Both the position numbers and the translations under genes were made by a program. Below the pieces are notes generated by a model. It was not told where the DNA came from and did no database searches. It worked only from the letters and a program-made list of their open reading frames with translations. From Rhodospirillales bacterium (GTDB lineage: Bacteria; Pseudomonadota; Alphaproteobacteria; Rhodospirillales; Casp-alpha2), in NCBI GenBank assembly GCA_021775325.1, contig JAJFID010000384.1:1-35385 (forward strand): DNA of 35,385 nt, given 5' to 3'. This document shows, in pieces, positions 27,976-35,385 of the stretch (positions are counted from its first letter, which is position 1; each line of letters opens with the position of its first letter).

Positions 27976-29219
27976 TAAATCAAGCCCACCACACCACCGG
28001 TCATACAGGTAGCGAGCGTGGCCGCAATCATGGCCCTGAAACCCAGTGACACGATTTCCGACCGTCGTTCCGGGATCATGGCCCCCATGCCACCGATGAG
28101 GATGCCTAAGCTGGGCAGACTGGCGAAACCACACAGACCATAGAGCATGATAATTCGAGCACGCTCCGACAGGCTTCCAGCATCCAGTTGCGCCATATCC
28201 AGATAGGCCACGAACTCCGTCAGCACGAGGCGCGTGCCCAGTAACTGACCACCGGTCAGGGCCTCACGCCATTCCAGACCCATCAGCCACGCCAATGGTG
28301 CAAAGAGGTAGCCCGTGATCAACTGAATCGTCAGCGGCTCGCCAGAAAATTCGGGCAACACACCCAATACCATATTGGCCAGATGGACCAATGCGACGAC
28401 AACAATCAACATGGCGATCACATTGAGGATCAGTGTAATACCAGCACCCGTGCTGACCACCAGGGCTTCCATGGCGCTGTGCGCCTCCTGCGGCGGGACC
28501 AGTTCATCAGCTTCTGTCGCTTCGCCGTCATCGGGAATCATCAACCGCGCGATCATGATGGCGGCAGGCGCACTGATCAACGACGCGGTCAGAATATGGC
28601 CCAGAACATTGTCCATAACCGGGCCCAGAATGGCCGCGTACAGTACCATAACCGTACCCGCCACAGTCGCCAGACCGCAACTCATGACCATAAACAATTC
28701 GCTGCGGTTCAGACTCCTGAGATAAGGCCGGATAAACAACGGTGCCTCGACCATGCCGACAAATATGTTGGCTGCTGCACTAACCCCTACCGCGCCACCA
28801 ATACCCATTGACCGGCGCAATACCCATGACACACCACGCACAACGGCTGGCAGGATATTCCAGTAAAACAACAGGGCGGATACGGCGCTCATAACCAGGA
28901 TCAGCGGCAGCCCCCGGAAAGCAAAAACCCACGCCGCCCCCGGGAAAGGTTCTTCAAACGGCAATGGACCGCCGCCGATATAACCAAACACCAGCGACGT
29001 GCCCTGCTCGGTCGCTTCCTGTACCGCCAGAACAACGGTGTTCAAGCCCAGAAAGACAGACTGAAACAACGGTACTTTCAGGAGCAACACGGCGACAGCG
29101 ATCTGAAGAGCCAACCCTGTGACAGGGACTTTCCACGATACGGCCCGTCGATTCTCACTCAGCACATATGCAATGGTACAGAACGCCGCCAAACCGGCTA
29201 TACCCTGAAATACTGTCAT
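27972..29219 (-). CDS. Concentrative nucleoside transporter (NupC/CNT family)
   Basis: 'GVSAAANIFVGMVEAPLFIRPYL', 'CGLATVAGTVMVLYA', 'ARIIMLYGLCGFASLPSLGILIGGMGAM'. Confidence 0.93.
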   Translation of the reverse strand: MTVFQGIAGLAAFCTIAYVLSENRRAVSWKVPVTGLALQIAVAVLLLKVPLFQSVFLGLNTVVLAVQEATEQGTSLVFGYIGGGPLPFEEPFPGAAWVFAFRGLPLILVMSAVSALLFYWNILPAVVRGVSWVLRRSMGIGGAVGVSAAANIFVGMVEAPLFIRPYLRSLNRSELFMVMSCGLATVAGTVMVLYAAILGPVMDNVLGHILTASLISAPAAIMIARLMIPDDGEATEADELVPPQEAHSAMEALVVSTGAGITLILNVIAMLIVVVALVHLANMVLGVLPEFSGEPLTIQLITGYLFAPLAWLMGLEWREALTGGQLLGTRLVLTEFVAYLDMAQLDAGSLSERARIIMLYGLCGFASLPSLGILIGGMGAMIPERRSEIVSLGFRAMIAATLATCMTGGVVGLIY

Positions 29220-29338
29220 GCCAAACCCTTTAGCCGGTATCGTGTTACACAGGTCGTGATTGTATAGGTGAGGCAGTAAAGATCAACGGGATGCCACCAT
29301 AAATGGTTCATGAATACAGGGCATCATGGTTTGACGAA

Positions 29339-29355
29339 TACTGGCCTTGCCAGTA
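29339..29355. promoter_or_regulatory. Perfect hairpin/palindrome TACTGGC-CTT-GCCAGTA in the CNT/leuB divergent intergenic region
   Basis: 7-bp perfect arms, 3-nt centre, 50 bp upstream of leuB ATG. Confidence 0.4.
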
Positions 29356-29404
29356 AGAAAAGCCCCATGAAACACCCCTACACGTAATGTACAGGAAACG
29401 AATT

Positions 29405-30514
29405 ATGGCCGCGAACAAGAAACTTCTCATCCTTCCAGGCGACGGTATCGGTGTCGAGGTCATGATTGAAGTACGCCGCCTGATCGACTGGATGGCGAAG
29501 AACCGCTCGGTCAGCTTCGATGTGGACGAAGGTCTTGTTGGTGGTGCCGCCTATGATGCGCACGGCGTCGCCCTGAGTGATGGTGATCTGGACAAGGCCA
29601 TGTCCGTGGACGCGGTTCTGCTGGGCGCGGTTGGCGGACCCAAATGGGACAATGTAGCCCGCGAACATCGGCCGGAAGCCGGTCTTTTGAAGTTGCGCAA
29701 GGAGATGGACCTCTATGCCAATCTACGCCCCGCAATTGTGTTTGATGCACTGGCAGAAGCATCGTCCCTGAAGACTGAACTGGTCCGCGGACTGGATATG
29801 TTAATCGTGCGAGAATTGACCGGTGGCGTTTATTTCGGCGAACCTAAAATTAACGAAACACTGGCCGATGGCACCAGACGAGCCATCGACACACAAATCT
29901 ACACCAGCCCGGAAATCGAACGCGTCACCCGAGTGGCCTTTGAACTGGCGCGCAAACGTGGCAACAAGGTGCACTCGGTCGAAAAAGCCAATGTCATGGA
30001 AACCGGCGTTTTGTGGCGCTCCGTTGTATCCGACCTGCACGCCGCCGAGTATTCGGACATCGAATTGCATCACATGTACGCGGACAATTGCGCCATGCAG
30101 CTCGTCCGCACACCCAAGCAGTTCGACGTCATGGTCACTGACAACCTGTTCGGTGATGTACTGTCTGATTGCGCGGCCATGCTGACTGGCTCGCTCGGCA
30201 TGCTGCCGTCTGCCTCGCTGGGCGGTGCCGACGAAAGCGGACGACGGAAAGCTCTGTACGAACCCGTCCATGGCTCTGCGCCGGACATTGCCGGTGATGG
30301 TATTGCCAATCCACTGGCCTGCATTCTGTCCTTTGCCATGTGCCTGCGATACTCGTTCGATATGGGTGATGACGCAGACATGATTGAAAAAGCCGTTCAG
30401 AATGTCCTGGGCGGCGGTATTCGCACCAGCGATATCATGCAGGACGGTATGGCCAGGGTATCCACCACCGGCATGGGTGAAGCCATCACCATGGAGCTGG
30501 ACAAGCTTACCTGA
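29405..30514 (+). CDS. leuB: 3-isopropylmalate dehydrogenase
   Basis: '[21 protein letters not shown]', 'VGGPKWD', 'LYANLRPA', '[14 protein letters not shown]', '[29 protein letters not shown]'. Confidence 0.96.
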   Translation: MAANKKLLILPGDGIGVEVMIEVRRLIDWMAKNRSVSFDVDEGLVGGAAYDAHGVALSDGDLDKAMSVDAVLLGAVGGPKWDNVAREHRPEAGLLKLRKEMDLYANLRPAIVFDALAEASSLKTELVRGLDMLIVRELTGGVYFGEPKINETLADGTRRAIDTQIYTSPEIERVTRVAFELARKRGNKVHSVEKANVMETGVLWRSVVSDLHAAEYSDIELHHMYADNCAMQLVRTPKQFDVMVTDNLFGDVLSDCAAMLTGSLGMLPSASLGGADESGRRKALYEPVHGSAPDIAGDGIANPLACILSFAMCLRYSFDMGDDADMIEKAVQNVLGGGIRTSDIMQDGMARVSTTGMGEAITMELDKLT

Positions 30515-30536
30515 GTGGCGTCATAACTGGGCGATC

Positions 30537-31421
30537 ATGATCGCAGAAAAGCAGCTTACACCCCATATTGGTGCCGAAATTCAGGGACTCGATCTCAACA
30601 CCATATCGCTGGAAGATATTGCACCAGCGCTGGTTGATGCGCTTGCCCGCCATCATGTCATATTTCTTCGTGATCAGTTTATTGATCTGGAACAGCAAAA
30701 ATCCCTGACCCAGGTCTTTGGACCGCTTTCCCGGCTGGATTATGTGGAACCGCTGGATGACGAACCATTTGTTATCCGCGTCCTCAAGGAAGCAGATGAA
30801 GGCGGTGGCACATTTGGCGGAAACTGGCACACTGATTTCAGTTTTGTGACCGAGCCACCAGCGGGCTCAGTGCTGTCCGCAATCGAGGTGCCACCTGTTG
30901 GCGGCGACACCCTGTGGATATCCCAGGCCGCTGCATGGGATGCTTTGCCAGATGACTTGAAGAAGATTCTGCAGGGACGCGACGCGATCCACGTGGGCAA
31001 ACCCTATGGTCAGAAATGGGCACCATCCAAAGAAACCCGTTCCGGCGACTCCATGAAAATGGTGCGCGGCGATCCGGTGGCCGACCAGGAGCAGCGCCAC
31101 CCCGCCGTCCTGAAACATCCGGTCACAGGCCGCCACATGCTGTTCCTGAACCCGACCTACGTTTCGCGCCTCGACGGTATGAGCGAGGAAGAAAGCACGC
31201 CCATTCTGGACCAGATACAGACTCACACCACACAGCCGACATTCTGCTGCCGGTTCCACTGGACCGCAGGCACGGTCGCCATATGGGATAACATGGCAAC
31301 CCAGCATTTTGCCGTGAACGATTACTTCGGCCACCGCAGACTCATGTACAGAACCACATTTGCCGGCCCGTCGCCACGTGAACTCGCGCCGCCGACAAAC
31401 CATCACGCAATTGATGTATAA
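30537..31421 (+). CDS. TauD/TfdA-family Fe(II)/2-oxoglutarate-dependent dioxygenase
   Basis: 'IGAEIQGLDLN', HxD 'NWHTDFSFVTEPPAGSVL', distal 'GTVAIWDNMATQHFAVNDY'. Confidence 0.92.
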   Translation: MIAEKQLTPHIGAEIQGLDLNTISLEDIAPALVDALARHHVIFLRDQFIDLEQQKSLTQVFGPLSRLDYVEPLDDEPFVIRVLKEADEGGGTFGGNWHTDFSFVTEPPAGSVLSAIEVPPVGGDTLWISQAAAWDALPDDLKKILQGRDAIHVGKPYGQKWAPSKETRSGDSMKMVRGDPVADQEQRHPAVLKHPVTGRHMLFLNPTYVSRLDGMSEEESTPILDQIQTHTTQPTFCCRFHWTAGTVAIWDNMATQHFAVNDYFGHRRLMYRTTFAGPSPRELAPPTNHHAIDV

Positions 31422-31467
31422 ACCTGTCAGACGTATGTATTTGCCTCTCATTTTACGGAGTCTTGAT

Positions 31468-32775
31468 ATGAGCACTCAGGAAACTGGTACCGCAACCCAT
31501 GATGGTTACTTCACCAAAACCCTCGGTGAAACAGACCCGGAAATCCACACAGCCCTCATGGCCGAAGAAGACCGGCAGCGTGATGGCATCGAGTTGATTG
31601 CGTCCGAGAATATCGTCAGCAGGGCAACTCTGGAAGCGGTTGGATCCGCCATCGTCAACAAGACAGTCGAAGGCTATCCCGGCAAACGTTACTATGGCGG
31701 TGCTGTTCATGCCGACGTGATCGAACAACTGGCCATTGACCGCGCCAAACAGTTGTTCGGTGCCGCCTATGCCAATGTACAGCCCCATTCAGGTAGCCAG
31801 GCCAATCTGGCCGTTTTTCTGGCTTTTCTGAAACCTGGAGACACCGTCCTCTCCATGGACCTGTCTGCCGGTGGGCATCTCAGTCATGGCTCGTCTGCCA
31901 ACCTGACGGGAAAGTGGTTCAACATTGTGCACTATGGTGTTAGTGAGGTTGACGGTCTGATTGATTACGACGACGTCTTGCGCCTCGCCCACGAACACCG
32001 TCCGAAACTCATCATTTGCGGTGGCTCCGCCTACCCCCGGGCCATCGACTTCGCCCGCTTCCGTGCCATCGCCGATGCAACAGATTCCATATTGCTGGCG
32101 GACATGGCGCACTTTGCCGGTCTTGTTGCAGGCGGCGCACACCCGAGCCCGGTTCCACACGCCCACGTATCCACGGCGACAACCTACAAGAACCTGCGCG
32201 GGGTCCGTGGTGGTATCATTCTCGCTCAGGACGTCAGTCTCGAACGAAAGCTGAACTCGGCTGTGTTTCCGGGCGTACAGGGTTCCGTTATTCTGAATGC
32301 CATCGCTGCCAAAGCCGTATGCCTGGGCGAAGCCCTTCGGCCCGAGTTCAAAACCTATGCGCACGCGGTGCTGAACAACGCCCGGATGCTGGCTGCAACA
32401 TTGGTAGAACGGGGTGTGGATATCGTGACAGGTGGTACGGATACACCATTGTTGCTGATTGACCTGCGCGGCAAAAACCTGACTGGTGCAGAGGCGGCAG
32501 AAAGCCTCGAACGCGCGGGCCTCACCAGCAACAAGAATGGAATTCCTGGTGATACACAGCCACCAACCATCACATCAGGCCTTCGGTTCGGCGTATCAGC
32601 GGGCACAACCCGTGGGTTCGGCCAGCAGGAGTTTGAGATCATCGGCAATCTGATTGCCAATGTGCTGGATGCAGCCCCTTCAGGCGGAACAGACCTCACA
32701 TCCATTGAACACACAACGCAAGCACAGGTTAAGCAACTCTGCGAGCGGTTCCCCATCTATCGTGCACCTGTATAG
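31468..32775 (+). CDS. Serine hydroxymethyltransferase-family PLP enzyme, possibly alpha-methylserine hydroxymethyltransferase-like
   Basis: 'GIELIASENIVSRATLEAVGSAIVNKTVEGYPGKRYYGG', 'ANVQPHSGSQANLAVFLA', 'TATTYKNLRGVRGGIIL'; SHMT-like with active-site substitutions (see findings). Confidence 0.88.
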   Translation: MSTQETGTATHDGYFTKTLGETDPEIHTALMAEEDRQRDGIELIASENIVSRATLEAVGSAIVNKTVEGYPGKRYYGGAVHADVIEQLAIDRAKQLFGAAYANVQPHSGSQANLAVFLAFLKPGDTVLSMDLSAGGHLSHGSSANLTGKWFNIVHYGVSEVDGLIDYDDVLRLAHEHRPKLIICGGSAYPRAIDFARFRAIADATDSILLADMAHFAGLVAGGAHPSPVPHAHVSTATTYKNLRGVRGGIILAQDVSLERKLNSAVFPGVQGSVILNAIAAKAVCLGEALRPEFKTYAHAVLNNARMLAATLVERGVDIVTGGTDTPLLLIDLRGKNLTGAEAAESLERAGLTSNKNGIPGDTQPPTITSGLRFGVSAGTTRGFGQQEFEIIGNLIANVLDAAPSGGTDLTSIEHTTQAQVKQLCERFPIYRAPV

Positions 32776-32790
32776 GAGTCTGTTGCCTGA

Positions 32791-32812
32791 ATGGCGAACC
32801 GTGGCTCGCCAT
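32791..32812 (+). terminator. Hairpin ATGGCGA-ACCGTGGC-TCGCCAT after the glyA homologue
   Basis: Perfect 7-bp arms 15 bp after the stop codon; weak following T content. Confidence 0.45.
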
Positions 32813-33096
32813 CTCAATTTCAGGCCGCCGCATCAACAGCTTAAAGAAGAAACTAGGGAACATAAGGTGCATCGGAACGCATGGGGTTGCATAACGTTTC
32901 CGCAAAGCACTATTGACGGAGAGTTATTCGATGTTGTTTCCAGCTATTCCTTCGAGTATTGAGGGGATGATTTAGCCTTTTGGCTCAGAACCCGAGAGAA
33001 TGTAATTGTCGAGCAGTCAAGATTGCCCGACGTCAACGTTTATGGAACAAACTGGCTTGACTACATGGGAGAGCTTCTCTTGCAAATATCTGATTT

Positions 33097-33843
33097 TTGC
33101 AGACTCTGAGTTTCCTGGATGATGATAAAGTGACGCCCTTAGAATCGGCCCTCTTGTATTCCCTATGTGCTGGCCTCTCCATTCTGGTTGGTGGCGCATT
33201 GGCAGCCATTGAAGGGGTGTTTCCGGATTGGCATCGCCAGGAATTTCGGCATGGAATTATGTCATTTGGCGGCGGCACCCTGCTGGCGGCAGTCGCTTTT
33301 GTCCTGGTACCGGAAGGAATTCACAACACACCAATTTGGTTAGTAGTTTTGAGCTTTGTATCTGGCTCTATCGTTTTTATGGTGCTGGACGTATGGATAC
33401 AAAGAACCGGGAATTCACTATCTCAACTGTTTGCCATGTTGTTGGATTTTATTCCGGAGGCTATTGCTCTTGGCGTTTTTTTTGCCCTCAATTACCCTCT
33501 GGCTGGTTTTTTGGCCCTGTTAATCGGTATCCAGAATCTGCCTGAGGGATTCAACGCCTACCGGGAAGTGCTCGCCTATCCCAAAGCAACCCGGGGCAAT
33601 ACTCTTCTCATTTTCTTTGCAATTTCGTTAATTGGCCCATTAGCAGCCTTCCTGGGTTTTCAGTTGGTCACCAGCCATTTGAACCTGCTCAAGATTGTCA
33701 TGTTGGGAAGTGCTGGCGGAATTCTTTATCTGGTGTTTCAGGACATTGCACCGCAGGCAAAGCTGGAAAACAGATGGTTGCCCGGTTTTGGGGCCGTTTG
33801 CGGGTTCTTGGTTGGGATGATCGGCTATTTGATAATGACATAA
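33097..33843 (+). CDS. ZIP-family divalent metal transporter
   Basis: Multi-TM; 'LLDFIPEAIALGVFF' and 'IGIQNLPEGFNAYR' match the paired ZIP metal-site helices; TTG start. Confidence 0.85.
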   Translation: MQTLSFLDDDKVTPLESALLYSLCAGLSILVGGALAAIEGVFPDWHRQEFRHGIMSFGGGTLLAAVAFVLVPEGIHNTPIWLVVLSFVSGSIVFMVLDVWIQRTGNSLSQLFAMLLDFIPEAIALGVFFALNYPLAGFLALLIGIQNLPEGFNAYREVLAYPKATRGNTLLIFFAISLIGPLAAFLGFQLVTSHLNLLKIVMLGSAGGILYLVFQDIAPQAKLENRWLPGFGAVCGFLVGMIGYLIMT

Positions 33844-33877
33844 CCACTATGATCGATTTGTGCATTTCTGTTTCGGA

Positions 33878-34721
33878 GGCATTGTCAGAGGAAAACGACG
33901 ATGGCTGTAGAAGGCAGTGTCAGAGGAATGTCACTCGGCAAGTAGAATTCCCTGGACAATCGATGTCAGGCCAAAAGTTGACGCCATTCACTCAAAGCAA
34001 TGGAGCGGTTTAACTTGAAGGTTTTACGATCTAAAAGATGACGTTCTAGATTGAAATGGTTTTGAATTGAAGAGTGAATGGAAGCGAATTTCTGAAGCGT
34101 GGCAAAGCTTTTGAATTTCGCCATCGCTCGTTCTCGTCGTCGAAACGGTTGATGAGAATTTTCACACCGATTGTTTAACCATCGGCCAGTTACTTGGCGC
34201 GAACCGTTTCCAATCACCTTCATTGCGGCTCGGTAGGAGCGCAGGCGATCCGTAACAACTTCTACCGGTGATCCGAATCGTTTCATCGCTTTCTTCAGAA
34301 ACTTGAGGGCCGCTTTGCGATCACGCTTTTTCGTCACGAAAGCTTCAAGAAACTCACCTTCGTGATCGACTGCCCGCCATAAGTAATGAGTTTCGCCGTT
34401 GACACGAACGAAAACCTCGTCCAAATGCCATTTCCATTGAGTACACTCCCGCCTCGATATAATCCGTTTCTTTCTGATCTCTGCGGCAAACATTGGACCA
34501 AACCGGTTCCACCACGCTCGGATGGTTTCATAACTAACATCTATTCCACGTTCATGGAGCAAGTCTTCGACTTGGCGCAACGACAACGGATATCGGACAT
34601 ACATTATCGCGGCCAAGCGAATGATGTCGGGTGAAGTTTTGAAGTACCGGAATGGATTTCTCATTCCTGGACGCTACGAAAGCCAATCTACAGACTCAAG
34701 CTCGTTTCCTCTGACAATGCC
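33878..34721 (-). mobile_element. IS6-family insertion sequence, 844 bp, 17-bp perfect terminal inverted repeats
   Basis: GGCATTGTCAGAGGAAA at 33878-33894 and TTTCCTCTGACAATGCC at 34705-34721 bracketing an IS6-type transposase; no matching 8-bp target duplication. Confidence 0.9.
33966..34664 (-). CDS. IS6-family DDE transposase
   Basis: 'RYPLSLRQVEDLLHERGIDVSYETIRAWWNRFGP', D 'WHLDEVFV', D 'VVTDRLRSYRAA', E 'NNRCENSHQPFRRRERAM'. Confidence 0.96.
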   Translation of the reverse strand: MRNPFRYFKTSPDIIRLAAIMYVRYPLSLRQVEDLLHERGIDVSYETIRAWWNRFGPMFAAEIRKKRIISRRECTQWKWHLDEVFVRVNGETHYLWRAVDHEGEFLEAFVTKKRDRKAALKFLKKAMKRFGSPVEVVTDRLRSYRAAMKVIGNGSRQVTGRWLNNRCENSHQPFRRRERAMAKFKSFATLQKFASIHSSIQNHFNLERHLLDRKTFKLNRSIALSEWRQLLA

Positions 34722-35385
34722 GTGTGGGCGGTTGGAGGAGTCAGAGTTTCTCTCCCGCCTCTACAACCTGGCTAACGTTCCGTCGGACGACGCCCGCTTT
34801 GGCGATGCGGCAGGTGACATCTGGCAGCACCGAGTGAACAATTTCGACTGGGACGATGATTGGGTTTTCTACGACCGCCGATTTGGTTTAATGAATGGCG
34901 ATGACGAGACCTTCCTCGCATTCCTGTGCGAAACTATTCATCCTGTAGTAAGATCAGACCCGAGCGAAGCCGAAAAGATTCGTCAGCTTTACAACCAATA
35001 CCTTCGCAACGACGGATTTCAGATAGTCGAAAAAAGTAGGCTGTCTGGAAAGCCGATCTTCGTTGGCCGTTATACAGGTGTGGGCGTTACACCAGCTATC
35101 GCTGCTGCGAAGGCGACTTTGGCTGGAGCAGATCCGGGATATCTGTTCCAACAGATCACTCGTATGGAGGCGGCTGTCGCGAACGACCCTGCTTTGGCCA
35201 TTGGGACAGCCAAGGAACTAGTGGAGACATGTTGCAAGACGATTCTGGAGGCGCGCGACGTTACATTCGACAAATCTGACGACATCCCTAGGCTAATTAA
35301 GCTGACTGCTAAGACACTAGAACTTACACCTGACGACATACCCGACAAAGCGAAGGCAGTCGATACGATCAAACGGCTACTAAGC
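34717..35385 (+). pseudogene. Probably 5'-truncated abortive infection family protein (AbiJ-NTD3-like plus Abi_C-like), open to window end
   Basis: Continuous 223-codon frame: MPCGRLEESEFLSRLYNLANVPSDDARFGDAAGDIWQHRVNNFDWDDDWVFYDRRFGLMNGDDETFLAFLCETIHPVVRSD...GTAKELVETCCKTILEARDVTFDKSDDIPRLIKLTAKTLELTPDDIPDKAKAVDTIKRLLS; ATG lies in the IS terminal repeat. Not in the ORF track, presumably because no stop lies within the window. Confidence 0.75.

Noticed and set aside
30384-30536. N-terminal extension of the TauD-like ORF from 30384
   Set aside because: Overlaps leuB and reads as out-of-frame leuB sequence; homology begins at the internal ATG 30537
35070-35372. 100-aa minus-strand ORF at the right edge
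   Set aside because: Antisense to the open abortive-infection frame, which has recognisable domain sequence
1-35385. CRISPR array, tRNA or rRNA genes
   Set aside because: No regularly spaced direct repeats of CRISPR type and no tRNA/rRNA signatures noticed by eye; tRNAscan/Infernal would be decisive

Overview
The window is a gene-dense, mostly ordinary chromosomal segment that looks alphaproteobacterial, judging by gene order and protein character; no database search was run. The recognisable core is ftsY-mtaB-dapF on the minus strand, ffh-rpsP-rimM-trmD-rplS-leuC-leuD on the plus strand, and leuB further right. Metabolic and transport modules lie between these: a WYL-type regulator beside a HAMP/MCP-like membrane protein, an AtzG-like/AtzE-like amidase pair facing a second amidase, and a MORN-SH3-S1C protease. 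There is also a polar amino-acid ABC transporter with a class-V aminotransferase and a divergent LuxR-type regulator, a CNT nucleoside transporter, a TauD-like dioxygenase and a GlyA-like PLP enzyme. The right end (after about 32.8 kb) is accessory: a ZIP-type metal transporter, a complete-looking IS6-family element (17-bp perfect terminal inverted repeats, 844 bp), and an open reading frame running off the window. That frame is absent from the supplied ORF track and reads like an AbiJ-NTD3/Abi_C abortive-infection protein whose 5' end has been replaced by the IS. Most interesting observations: (1) the IS6-truncated abortive-infection ORF; (2) a repeated dyad motif upstream of both the aminotransferase/LuxR divergent promoter and the ABC-transporter operon, suggesting a local regulon; (3) an apparent non-ATG (ATT/CTG) start for the LuxR gene; (4) a GlyA homologue with active-site substitutions suggesting an alpha-methylserine hydroxymethyltransferase-like activity; (5) a nested palindromic intergenic element with mutually exclusive pairings; (6) an unusual secreted MORN-SH3-trypsin architecture. 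No CRISPR array, tRNA or rRNA was recognised.
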